Assembly: GCA_039798265.1 (NCBI GenBank)
Contig: JBDKGH010000047.1
Span: 1-24,872 of the forward strand
Origin: JBDKGH01 sp039798265
GTDB lineage: Bacteria; Bacteroidota; Bacteroidia; Flavobacteriales_D; Sanyastnellaceae
Direction of reading: 5' to 3'
Length of the DNA: 24,872 nucleotides
The position numbers and the translations under genes are program-made. Positions 7,944 to 15,478 of this stretch are shown here, piece after piece. How positions within the stretch are numbered: position 1 is the stretch's first letter; the number at the start of each line of letters is the position of its first letter. The notes beneath the pieces were generated by a model that worked only from the letters and a program-made list of their open reading frames with translations, searched no databases and was not told the DNA's origin.

Positions 7944-9036
7944 TGCTGTGACCATCATTCATCACGCGCGTTTGGGTACGAATTGATTCTGCATGCAAAG
8001 CGTCGAGATAAGCCTTGATGAAAGCTGGTGTTAGCCCCGCTTGTTCTGCCCATTCTGTGCGCGTTTGCAGTATTTCCTTCCAACGTTCGAGCTGCAGTAT
8101 GGTAATGTGATGTTCCTTTTTGTAAAGACCAATTTGTTTGTTGATGGCTATGCGCTGTCCGAGTAAATGAATTATTTCTTCATCCACTTTGTCAATTTGT
8201 TCTCTAAAAAGCGCAAGTTGATTTTCGATTTGAACGCTGTCGGCATTGCTATGACGCACCACCAACTCCTTAATCAATTCACCTAAGCGTTCAGGAGTTA
8301 TTTGTTGTTTCGCATCGCTCCATGCTTCATCTGGTGTAATATGACTTTCTATCATCAACCCGCTCATGCCCAGATCGAGGCCTTTCTGACCTACAGCAAA
8401 AAGTAGATCGCGTCGGCCGGAGATGTGGCTGGGGTCGCAGAAGAGTGGTATTTCTGGAAATTGAGCTTGAAGACTGATGGGTATTTCCCACATCGGCTTG
8501 TTGCGATAAATGGAAGTGCCATGAAAAGAAAATCCACGGTGCAAGGCCACCAACTTTTTGATACCCGCTCGGTGAATGCGTTCGAGCGCACCAATCCACA
8601 GTTGTAAATCGGGGTTCACAGGATTTTTTACCACTATGGGAATATCCACACCTTTAAGAGCAGTGGCTATTTCTTGCACAGTAAAGGGATTAACCGTTGT
8701 GCGAGCGCCTATCCACAGTGCGTCGAATCCGGCCTTCAAGCACAGTTCTACATGTTGGGCATTGGCTACTTCGGTAATGATGGGTAGTCCCGTTTTTTCG
8801 CGGGCTTCGAGCATCCATGCAATGCCTTTTTCGCCAACGCCTTCAAAACTATCTGGTCGGGTGCGAGGTTTCCATATCCCGCCCCGCAGGTAAGCGGTGG
8901 TTTTGGTAGCTGCCACGCGTTCGGCTGTAGCAATCATTTGCTCTCTAGTTTCCACAGAACAAGGGCCTGCAATGAGTCGCGGAAGCGCATCAGAAGGCCA
9001 CCATTGTTGTATAGGATCAAGATCAAAATGTGTCAT
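7936..9036 (-). CDS. Bifunctional DAHP synthase / chorismate mutase (type II)
   Basis: The 366-residue fusion catalyses the first shikimate-pathway step (phosphoenolpyruvate plus erythrose 4-phosphate to DAHP) and the later chorismate-to-prephenate step toward phenylalanine and tyrosine. Residues 1-260 are a DAHP/KDO8P-synthase-type barrel: IAGPCSVE at 22-29, GGIWKPRTRP at 52-61, CDPSHISGRRD at 200-210 and an ESH near 230-232. Residues about 275-355 are an AroQ-type chorismate mutase helix bundle with FREQIDKVDEEIIHLLGQR, LYKKEH and ERW. C-terminal mutase fusions of this type are known in Bacteroidota, where the mutase also mediates feedback by prephenate. In many relatives the gene sits with pheA/tyrA genes; here it stands alone. 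The ATG at 9036 is preceded by no clear TAnnTTTG box. Confidence 0.95.
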   Translation of the reverse strand: MTHFDLDPIQQWWPSDALPRLIAGPCSVETREQMIATAERVAATKTTAYLRGGIWKPRTRPDSFEGVGEKGIAWMLEAREKTGLPIITEVANAQHVELCLKAGFDALWIGARTTVNPFTVQEIATALKGVDIPIVVKNPVNPDLQLWIGALERIHRAGIKKLVALHRGFSFHGTSIYRNKPMWEIPISLQAQFPEIPLFCDPSHISGRRDLLFAVGQKGLDLGMSGLMIESHITPDEAWSDAKQQITPERLGELIKELVVRHSNADSVQIENQLALFREQIDKVDEEIIHLLGQRIAINKQIGLYKKEHHITILQLERWKEILQTRTEWAEQAGLTPAFIKAYLDALHAESIRTQTRVMNDGHSTT

Positions 9037-9102
9037 ACCGCCAATAAATTGGGTTGCTAATGTAAAACAGGAAAGGCGCGGTGAAGTTGATCCGTGTTAG
9101 GA

Positions 9103-9134
9103 ATAAAAAAAAGAGACCATCTTTCGAAGGTCTC
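9103..9134 (-). terminator. Intrinsic terminator after the tRNA-Lys/tRNA-Leu unit
   Basis: GAGACC (9113-9118) pairs with GGTCTC (9129-9134) around a 10-base loop. Read on the minus strand the hairpin is followed by eight T residues (A-run at 9105-9112). It ends the minus-strand tRNA transcript and insulates the DAHP synthase gene downstream. Confidence 0.85.
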
Positions 9135-9181
9135 TAGTTTCTAACTGAGGTTTCTTTTGCCTTGGAGCACTCAATTTAAAG

Positions 9182-9263
9182 TGCCCTGGACTGGACTCGA
9201 ACCAGCACATCTTGCGAAATACGCCCCTCAAACGTACGTGTCTACCAATTTCACCACCAGGGC
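9182..9263 (-). tRNA. tRNA-Leu (anticodon GAG)
   Basis: On the minus strand the acceptor arms GCCCTGG and CCAGGGC pair exactly, with discriminator A at 9182. The D arm contains TGGTAGAC. The anticodon stem TACGT/GCGTA (last pair T-G) encloses the loop TTGAGGG with anticodon GAG, which reads CUC and CUU leucine codons. A variable arm and a T arm with GGTTCGAGTCC follow, as expected of a class II tRNA. No CCA is encoded, so the tail would be added enzymatically. Confidence 0.95.
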
Positions 9264-9279
9264 AAAGTCGTTAGCCTAT

Positions 9280-9338
9280 GAAGACAAAAGGCCATTTCAA
9301 ACACCGAATCCCGATAGTTTGAGAGGGCCTTCATCTTC
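9280..9338 (-). repeat. Long imperfect hairpin in the tRNA-Lys/tRNA-Leu spacer
   Basis: The 83-base spacer between the tRNAs can fold into one hairpin over most of its length. Arms 9280-9302 and 9317-9338 give about 19 base pairs with two opposed mismatches (9285-9286), one bulge (9289), one A/G mismatch (9294/9325) and a GU pair. The 14-base loop is 9303-9316. No T-run follows in either direction, so this is not a terminator. It may be a processing signal or a stable RNA released between the tRNAs. Confidence 0.6.
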
Positions 9339-9346
9339 TACTTTAG

Positions 9347-9419
9347 TGATTCCGCTGGGATTCGAACCCAGGACCCATACATTAAAAGTGTATTGCTCTA
9401 CCAGCTGAGCTACGGAATC
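9347..9419 (-). tRNA. tRNA-Lys (anticodon TTT)
   Basis: On the minus strand GATTCCG and CGGAATC form a perfect acceptor stem with discriminator A at 9347. The D arm has AGCTCAGCTGGTAGAGC, the anticodon stem ATACA/TGTAT encloses CTTTTAA with anticodon TTT, and the T arm contains CTGGGTTCGAATCCCAG. No CCA is encoded. It is the first gene of a two-tRNA unit with the Leu gene. Confidence 0.97.
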
Positions 9420-9439
9420 AATCTTGTTTTTTGCGGGCG

Positions 9440-9447
9440 CAAATATA
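9440..9447 (-). promoter_or_regulatory. TAnnTTTG -7 box of the tRNA unit
   Basis: TATATTTG on the minus strand ends 20 bases before the mature 5' end of tRNA-Lys, which places the predicted transcript start 13-15 bases upstream of the tRNA and fits a short 5' leader removed by RNase P. No clear -33 element is visible. Confidence 0.55.
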
Positions 9448-9523
9448 TGTAGGTTTATTAGAGAATTACTGTTTTTATAAAATTTATTTTGAAATATTTC
9501 TTTAGCCGCTGATAATGCGAGTG

Positions 9524-10687
9524 TTAACTGAGTAGGGGATAACGCTCGAATGGTTTGTTTGGATCAAAATGCTTGCGGTAGGTAATCAAGGTCCGGTATT
9601 TCTCCGACCCCAAGTTTTCTATCACACGCAACATTTTCGGATTGAAGTCGCCGATCCAGGTTAAAATGGTTTCTTCATATTTATTGAGGGATACAATGTG
9701 ATCGCCCGCCCATTTGATCATGGCTCCTTCTACACCTTTACCATGATAATCGCGATCCACACCGAATATGATACCGACCATGGTCTTGCGTTTCGCAAAC
9801 GTTTTATAGTATAGAAATTTCAACTTACCCCACCAGTTAAGGTTGCCATGGATGTGTTGGAATATTTCGTTGAGCTCAGGTAGATTGAGGTAAAAAGCTA
9901 TGGGTTTTCCGAAGTGATACACGAACACCATGATGTCTCTGTCCATAACAGGTTTCATGGCTTTAATAATGTTTTTAGCTTGCTGAAGGGGCATGCTTTT
10001 AAAACCCGCAAATCCAGCCCAGGCAGCGTTGTAAATAGTTACAAAGTCATTGGCCAATTGCTCATCCGACTTGCCGCGTGCGTTAGTGATCGTGTAGCCG
10101 GGCTCCGACATTAAGATGTTGGTTTTTCGAACAAACACATCTTGTGCAGGCACATATAAATCGCGGCGATAACACCATTGCTCGTAGTAGAGCTGAAAGC
10201 CATAATCTTCGAAAAAGGCACGGTAGTAGGCGGGATTGTAATTCATCCGGTAACTATTCATGCTGGTGAAGTTTTCGACCAAAAGCCCCCAAAAGGCATC
10301 TTTTTCACCGAAGTTAATGGGGCCATCTACTGATTCCATACCTTCTGACTTCAACCAATCGCAGGCCGTATCGAGTAAAAGTCGGGCTGCCTCGGCGTTG
10401 GGGGTGCATTCGAAAAAGCCGATACCACCGGTGGGCTGATCTTGGCCTGCACTGTATTTTTTCCAGTGAAAAGCCGCAATTCGTCCAATGGCTATGTCGT
10501 TTTCAAAGAGTATCCAACGTTGGGCTGCTCCCTCTTTGTAAAACTTGTTTTTCTTGGGATCAAAAACTTTTTCAATGTCTTGTCGGAGATGCGGAATCCA
10601 ATTAGGGTCGTTTTTATAGACCAAAAGTGGCACCTGCATCCATATTTTTTCTTCTGACGGAGAACTAACGAGTTTGGTTTTCAGCAT
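9524..10687 (-). CDS. GNAT-like acyltransferase-fold protein, conserved in Bacteroidota
   Basis: The 387-residue cytoplasmic protein has no signal peptide and no membrane segment. It looks like two GNAT-type halves. The first half contains IAIGRIAAFHW at 65-75, a short C-terminal helix region, and the striking DGPINFGEKDAFWGLL at 121-136, which marks a conserved group of uncharacterised Bacteroidota proteins. The second half contains IMVFVYHFGKPIAFYLNLPEL (about 254-274) and GVDRDYHGKGVEGAMIKW (about 314-331), where the R/H-G-K-G loop is in the place of the acetyl-CoA pyrophosphate loop. The acceptor substrate is unknown. It is divergent from the NIDO-domain gene across a 190-base intergenic region. 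A box one mismatch from TAnnTTTG lies on the minus strand at 10707-10714. Confidence 0.75.
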   Translation of the reverse strand: MLKTKLVSSPSEEKIWMQVPLLVYKNDPNWIPHLRQDIEKVFDPKKNKFYKEGAAQRWILFENDIAIGRIAAFHWKKYSAGQDQPTGGIGFFECTPNAEAARLLLDTACDWLKSEGMESVDGPINFGEKDAFWGLLVENFTSMNSYRMNYNPAYYRAFFEDYGFQLYYEQWCYRRDLYVPAQDVFVRKTNILMSEPGYTITNARGKSDEQLANDFVTIYNAAWAGFAGFKSMPLQQAKNIIKAMKPVMDRDIMVFVYHFGKPIAFYLNLPELNEIFQHIHGNLNWWGKLKFLYYKTFAKRKTMVGIIFGVDRDYHGKGVEGAMIKWAGDHIVSLNKYEETILTWIGDFNPKMLRVIENLGSEKYRTLITYRKHFDPNKPFERYPLLS

Positions 10688-10842
10688 AAAAGGCCATTAG
10701 AGACGGCGAAATTATGAAAGTCCTGCAGTTTTTGAGTTTTTTTCGGGCCGATGGTAGGGTAGAGTAGGCCAATGGTTGTGTTAGCAATTAGAGTATCAAG
10801 GCACTGAAAAAAAAATGATGCTTCATACAACTTTAGTTCACT

Positions 10843-10850
10843 TACCTTTG
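10843..10850 (+). promoter_or_regulatory. TAnnTTTG -7 box before the NIDO-domain gene
   Basis: TACCTTTG matches the Bacteroidota -7 consensus and predicts a start of transcription near 10856, leaving about 22 bases of leader before the ATG at 10878. This argues against the upstream in-frame ATG at 10815. Confidence 0.5.
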
Positions 10851-10877
10851 TCACAATCAAAACCAATTAACCCAGGA

Positions 10878-13523
10878 ATGAAACGAATATTGATTTTGTT
10901 CGCATTTTTTGCAGGCATCGTAGGAACAGCCTCTGCTCAGCAAAAAGTGGCCAAAAACGAAGCAGACTACCAAATGTTGAAAGCAGCTGGTGAGAATCCT
11001 GCCGCTCCAGCTCAACCAAAGGCTGCTACTATTAAACCAACTGTTTTCTCTCCAGCTACTTTGAAGTTGGGCGGAGGCGGTTCTATTGGCACCGATTGTC
11101 AATGTATTCAAACCATTGATGAAACTTTCACCATCGCTCCATTTACGAATGGTACGGCTCCGGAATACCGCAATGACGACGGTAGTACCGCTGAAATCGA
11201 TTTGCCATTTACCTTCTCTTTGTATGGTACAGACTATACGTCTTGTTTCATCAATAACAATGGTAACATTTCGTTCAACAACGCTTATAGCACCTTCTCT
11301 TCTTCTGCATTCCCTACTGCGAGCTTCGTAATGGTTGCTCCATTCTGGGCCGACGTAGATACCCGTAACACACAGTCGGGATTGGTTTACTACAAAGTAA
11401 CCGATCACTCACTTACCGTTATTTGGGATGCAGTGGGTTACTTCAACTCTCAAGCTGACAAAGTGAATACCTTCCAGTTGGTAATTACCGACGGAACTGA
11501 TCCTGTTGTTCCAGATGGAAACAACGTATCATTCTGCTACGGCGATATGCAATGGACTACAGGTAGTGCTTCTAGCGGTGTAAACGGTTTTGCCGGTACG
11601 CCTGCTACAGTGGGTGCTAACCTCGGTGACGGTACATCGTTCATCCAATTTGGTCGTTTTGATCACCCTGGTAGTGATTATGATGGACCGTTCAACAACG
11701 CGGATGGTGTTTCTTGGTTAGATAATACCAACTTTAACTTCAACTCTGACGTAATTACTGGTGCCGGTAACATCGCGCCAATCGTTCCATCTGGTTCTTT
11801 GTGCGATACATTATATGTATGCGCAGGATCAAACGCATACTTGCAGTTCCTTTCTCCAGAGCAAGATCAGGTGACTGATTTGATCTATGAAGTAATTGGT
11901 GCCAATAACTTGGTATTGACAGAAACACAAGATCAAGGTTCTTCTGAACTTCAAATTTTCGCTCCTCTAGATGCACCTAACGATACCTTGTTGATCAATG
12001 TATCAGGTACAGATAATGGCACACCTGCGATGTCCACTTCAACTACCTATGTGCTTGTAGTGCGCGATCAGCCTGAGCCTATCACCATCACAGCTTCTGA
12101 TGTGGAATTGTGTACCGGTGAAACAATCACTCTTTCTATTGCAGATACCTACACTAGCGTAAGTTGGTCAACAGGTGGAAGCACGAATTCTATCAACGTT
12201 ACTGCCGGCGGCACAGTTACCGTTACTGCAAATGATCAATTCTGTGAAACCACAGGGGAAATAGAAATAGTTCAATTGCCTTCACCAACACCAACCATTG
12301 GCGGAGTGTTCCAAGCTTGTGGTATTGGTACTACCGATATCTTCGTAAACGAAACTTATCCTGCTGTTGTTTGGAGTAACAACTTAACAACTACAACCAT
12401 CGCTGCAGGTTCTGGTACTTACACAGTAACTGCTACCGGTGACAATGGCTGTCAAGGTACTTCTGCTCCTGTAACGGTTTTGATTATCCCTACACCAACC
12501 ATCAGCGTACCAGATATTCAATTCTGTGTTTCTGATCGTCCGTTGAACGCTTCTATCATCAACTCAGTAAGCGGTGTAAACTATACATATGTATGGGATG
12601 CTTCTCCAAACCTGACCAGCACAACCGTTGCTAACCCTAACGTTACTGGTCTAACGGCTGACGCTACATTTACTGTTACGGCTTATCCTACAGCATACCC
12701 TGACTGCTCTTCACAAGAAGAAGTGACCGTTACTCTAGTGGATACACCAGTAATGGTGACCGATGATGAAGTGGTTTATTGCAACAACGGTCTTCAACTT
12801 GACGCTTCGGTAGAAAATGTTGATCCAACGTTTACTTACAACTGGACATGGACTCCTTCGAATTTCTTCTCAGGTGCCAACACGAGTTCTCCAAGTTTGG
12901 TAGGTATCATTCCTTCTGGTACAGTTGTAACTGGAACAGTTGCTGTTAGCTGGGATGCGCAATGCCGCGACCAACAAGAGGTAACCGTTCTTATTCCAAA
13001 CGCTCCAGAATCATTCCCAGCTGTAATAGATTCAATGTGCGTAGGAAGCCCACTGAATTTGGTGGCGGGCACTCCATCTGTGCCAGTTGATTACCAATGG
13101 TTCTACTACATCGTGACCCCACAAGGAAATGATAGCATCATTTTGTTGGGTAACGAGCAAATTCAAGAAGTCGTTTCAACGGGTATCTTCTATGTTGAAA
13201 TGTCAGAGCCTGCTTGCGGATTTACTTCTGTTTCTCCTTTCTATGTGAACACTTATGCTTGTGATATCTTCATTCCAGACGTGATCACGCCAAATGGTGA
13301 TGGCTTGAATGAAACTTTTGTCATCGAGAGCCTTGAATTGTTCCCAAATAGTACCTTAAAGATCTTCGATCGTTGGGGTGGATTGGTTTACGAAAGCACT
13401 GATTACAAAAACAACTGGGGCGATCCTGATGCTCCCGAAGGAACCTACTACTTCATTTTAGAGTGGGTGAAAGACGAACAAACGACTACACCGATTTCTG
13501 GATACTTCACATTGTTGCATTAA
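10878..13523 (+). CDS. Secreted NIDO-domain / Ig-like surface protein with type B T9SS sorting domain
   Basis: The 881-residue protein starts at the ATG at 10878, where a clean signal peptide begins (MKRILILF to ASA, cleavage after residue 20); an in-frame ATG at 10815 would bury this signal and lies before the promoter box. Residues about 79-284 form a nidogen-like (NIDO) domain: NNNGNISFN, VAPFWADVDTR, TVIWDAVGYF, NTFQLVITDG, VSFCYGDMQWTTG and GVSWLD. Several Ig/PKD-like domains of 80-100 residues follow, most with paired cysteines. The last 87 residues (795-881) are the CHU_C gliding-motility-associated type: FIPDVITPNGDGLNETF, LKIFDRWG, PEGTYYF. Such tails direct export by the type IX system and cell-surface attachment. 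Codon choice leans to AAC, GGT, GCT and TTC, suggesting high expression. The target ligand is unknown. Confidence 0.92.
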   Translation: MKRILILFAFFAGIVGTASAQQKVAKNEADYQMLKAAGENPAAPAQPKAATIKPTVFSPATLKLGGGGSIGTDCQCIQTIDETFTIAPFTNGTAPEYRNDDGSTAEIDLPFTFSLYGTDYTSCFINNNGNISFNNAYSTFSSSAFPTASFVMVAPFWADVDTRNTQSGLVYYKVTDHSLTVIWDAVGYFNSQADKVNTFQLVITDGTDPVVPDGNNVSFCYGDMQWTTGSASSGVNGFAGTPATVGANLGDGTSFIQFGRFDHPGSDYDGPFNNADGVSWLDNTNFNFNSDVITGAGNIAPIVPSGSLCDTLYVCAGSNAYLQFLSPEQDQVTDLIYEVIGANNLVLTETQDQGSSELQIFAPLDAPNDTLLINVSGTDNGTPAMSTSTTYVLVVRDQPEPITITASDVELCTGETITLSIADTYTSVSWSTGGSTNSINVTAGGTVTVTANDQFCETTGEIEIVQLPSPTPTIGGVFQACGIGTTDIFVNETYPAVVWSNNLTTTTIAAGSGTYTVTATGDNGCQGTSAPVTVLIIPTPTISVPDIQFCVSDRPLNASIINSVSGVNYTYVWDASPNLTSTTVANPNVTGLTADATFTVTAYPTAYPDCSSQEEVTVTLVDTPVMVTDDEVVYCNNGLQLDASVENVDPTFTYNWTWTPSNFFSGANTSSPSLVGIIPSGTVVTGTVAVSWDAQCRDQQEVTVLIPNAPESFPAVIDSMCVGSPLNLVAGTPSVPVDYQWFYYIVTPQGNDSIILLGNEQIQEVVSTGIFYVEMSEPACGFTSVSPFYVNTYACDIFIPDVITPNGDGLNETFVIESLELFPNSTLKIFDRWGGLVYESTDYKNNWGDPDAPEGTYYFILEWVKDEQTTTPISGYFTLLH

Positions 13524-13541
13524 TCGTGGTAACGAAATAAT

Positions 13542-13574
13542 AAAAAGGCCTTCCCGAAAGAGAAGGCCTTTTTT
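13542..13574 (+). terminator. Strong intrinsic terminator after the NIDO-domain gene
   Basis: AAAAAGGCCTTC (13542-13553) pairs with GAAGGCCTTTTT (13562-13573) around CCGAAAGA, with T residues following and A residues preceding, so it could stop transcription from either side. It lies 18 bases after the stop codon. Confidence 0.93.
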
Positions 13575-13582
13575 ATTACCCC

Positions 13583-13590
13583 TATTTTTG
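13583..13590 (+). promoter_or_regulatory. TAnnTTTG -7 box directly before the helicase start codon
   Basis: TATTTTTG ends 4 bases before the ATG at 13595. It is squeezed between the terminator and the start codon, so a transcript from here would begin at or within a base or two of the ATG (leaderless). Confidence 0.45.
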
Positions 13591-13594
13591 CCCA

Positions 13595-15460
13595 ATGGAT
13601 GCGATCACCGAATTGGGGCGACTGGCTCAATTACTTAGACAGGAACAGCAAGAAGATTTTAAGCTGCATGAGATGTATCTCAATCAACGCAGCGTAAAAG
13701 ATCGTCGTTTGGCGGGCATTACTTGGTTTCCCTTGAAGGTTATCGAAACAGGCTATGGCATGGGAGCATATCCATTCATGGTGGTAGAAAATCCCGGAGA
13801 AAAACACCGCCATTTTTTTCAACCAGCTTCACCCGTTTCCCTTTTTAGCGCAGCTCCCGGAAATGAAGGGGAAAGTATAAAAGGAACCATCGGTTACGTA
13901 GATGATAGCCGCATGAAGATTACCTTTTACATGGATGATCTCCCCGATTGGACAGAGGAGGGAAAGCTGGGGGTTAATCTACTATTTGACGGTAAAACAT
14001 ATGATGAAATGTTCAAAGCCATGAACGAGGTCATCAATGTGCAGAAAGGCCGTTTGAAAGAGATCCGGGATAAGATATTGGGTTATGAAACACCGGCCTT
14101 TTATCAAGTAGAAAAAGTCAGCAGCGATGCATTGAATGCATCACAAAACGAAGCGCTGCAGATGATGTTAGATGCCGAGGATGTCGCCATTATTCATGGT
14201 CCTCCCGGTACCGGAAAAACCACCACACTCGTTCAGGGAATTCGTCACCTCACTAAAGACGGTAGGCAGGTGATTGTGTGTGCCCCATCGAATGCGGCTG
14301 TGGATCACCTTACTCGAAGTATAGCTGCGCAAGGAATTCGTGTTCTCCGTTTGGGAAATTTAGCAAAGGTGGAAGAAGATAATACATCCTATACCTTGGA
14401 TGTATTGCTCCAGCGGGATAAGGACTTTAAGCAAATAAAAGAATTGAAAAAACGCGCTACCGAACTTCGAAAAATGGGAGGCAAGTACAAGCGTAGTTTT
14501 GGAAAAGAGGAAGCGGAACAGCGCAAGCTGATTTTTCGCGAAGCAAAAGAACTGAATCGTGAGGCCCGCGAATTAGAAACCTATTTGGTGCAGCGTACGA
14601 TAGACCAAGCGCAAGTAATTACCTGCACGCTCATCGGTAGCACACACGAATATTTGAAAGAACGAAAATTCGCAGCGGTGATCATTGATGAAGCAGGCCA
14701 ATGCATCGAGCCCGCTGCTTGGGTGCCCATCGTAAGAGCCGAAAAAGTAATCATGGCGGGCGATCCTTTTCAGCTGCCCCCAACGGTCAAAAGTCAAGAA
14801 GCGGCGAAAGCTGGTTTAGCGGTTTCCCTTCTCGAAAAATCGGTCGAAAGGTTGGAAAAAGTGAATCTGCTGCGCACGCAATATCGCATGAATGAGAAGA
14901 TCATGCAGTTTTCGAATGTGCAGTTTTACAAAGGGAAATTAGAAGCTTTTGAAGGAGTAAAAAACAGATCACTCGAGGCATCGCCAGAGGTAGTGGAGTG
15001 GATAGATACTGCCGGCTGCGGCTATCAAGAAGAAGCGGGTGAGAATAATGAATCACTGGTAAACAAAGAAGAAGCGGCACTGATCAAACGACACTTGGAG
15101 ACGTGGGTTCATACTTCACCTCACACTGAAATCGCAGTTATATCTCCTTATCGCGCACAAGTAGAATGGCTAGAAGCAGAGCTGAAAGAGTACCCCAATG
15201 TAACAGTGAATACCGTTGACTCTTTTCAAGGACAAGAAAGAGAGGCCGTTTACATCAGCTTAGTGAGAAGCAACGAAAATGGAGACATCGGATTTTTGAA
15301 GGACTATCGCCGAATGAATGTGGCCCTTACGCGCGCTATGAAAAAGCTTGTAGTGGTGGGAGATAGCGCCACCTTGGGCAATGATAAGTTCTATGCTGCG
15401 TTCCTAGATTACATAGAGTCCATCGGTGCCTATCATACGGCATGGGAGTGGATGGCCTAA
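13595..15460 (+). CDS. Superfamily 1 helicase, UPF1/IGHMBP2-like
   Basis: The 621-residue protein is an ATP-dependent DNA or RNA helicase of the Upf1-like SF1 group. All main motifs are present: GPPGTGKT at 202-209 (Walker A), APSNAAVDHL at 230-239 (Ia), IIDEAGQ at 363-369 (II), GDPFQLPPT at 389-397 (III), QYRM at 429-432 (IV), VDSFQGQERE at 541-550 (V) and RRMNVALTRA at 572-581 (VI). The first 170 residues carry the IGHMBP2-type beta domain with GYGMGAYPFMVVENPG. Residues 275-335 are an Arg/Lys/Glu-rich helical insert (stalk). No nuclease or RecB-like domain is fused, so it is the short bacterial form. The lipoprotein gene begins 18 bases after the stop. The ATG at 13595 is the only start that fits the space after the terminator. 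Confidence 0.93.
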   Translation: MDAITELGRLAQLLRQEQQEDFKLHEMYLNQRSVKDRRLAGITWFPLKVIETGYGMGAYPFMVVENPGEKHRHFFQPASPVSLFSAAPGNEGESIKGTIGYVDDSRMKITFYMDDLPDWTEEGKLGVNLLFDGKTYDEMFKAMNEVINVQKGRLKEIRDKILGYETPAFYQVEKVSSDALNASQNEALQMMLDAEDVAIIHGPPGTGKTTTLVQGIRHLTKDGRQVIVCAPSNAAVDHLTRSIAAQGIRVLRLGNLAKVEEDNTSYTLDVLLQRDKDFKQIKELKKRATELRKMGGKYKRSFGKEEAEQRKLIFREAKELNREARELETYLVQRTIDQAQVITCTLIGSTHEYLKERKFAAVIIDEAGQCIEPAAWVPIVRAEKVIMAGDPFQLPPTVKSQEAAKAGLAVSLLEKSVERLEKVNLLRTQYRMNEKIMQFSNVQFYKGKLEAFEGVKNRSLEASPEVVEWIDTAGCGYQEEAGENNESLVNKEEAALIKRHLETWVHTSPHTEIAVISPYRAQVEWLEAELKEYPNVTVNTVDSFQGQEREAVYISLVRSNENGDIGFLKDYRRMNVALTRAMKKLVVVGDSATLGNDKFYAAFLDYIESIGAYHTAWEWMA

Positions 15461-15465
15461 TTGAT

Positions 15466-15473
15466 TAACTTTG
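15466..15473 (+). promoter_or_regulatory. TAnnTTTG -7 box between helicase and lipoprotein genes
   Basis: TAACTTTG lies in the 18-base gap and ends 5 bases before the ATG at 15479. Transcription from it would begin near 15479-15480, so either that ATG is used leaderless or the next in-frame ATG at 15491 is the real start. Confidence 0.4.
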
Positions 15474-15478
15474 TTGAA

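Noticed and set aside
8327..9100. Several ORFs in other frames over the DAHP synthase/chorismate mutase gene
   Set aside because: They are shadows of a strongly conserved enzyme, whose motifs are all in the minus-strand frame ending at 7936.
9157..9408. Plus-strand ORF of 83 codons (PWTGLEPAHLAKY...) across the two tRNAs
   Set aside because: It is the reverse complement of tRNA-Leu and tRNA-Lys; the GFEPRT-type residues are the translated T-arm of tRNA, a common false gene.
10681..10866. Minus-strand ORF of 61 codons in the divergent region between the GNAT-like and NIDO genes
   Set aside because: No recognisable features; it overlaps the promoter region of the NIDO gene and lies in AT-rich sequence.
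10815..10877. Longer start of the NIDO gene at 10815
   Set aside because: It adds 21 residues before a complete signal peptide and begins upstream of the TACCTTTG box.
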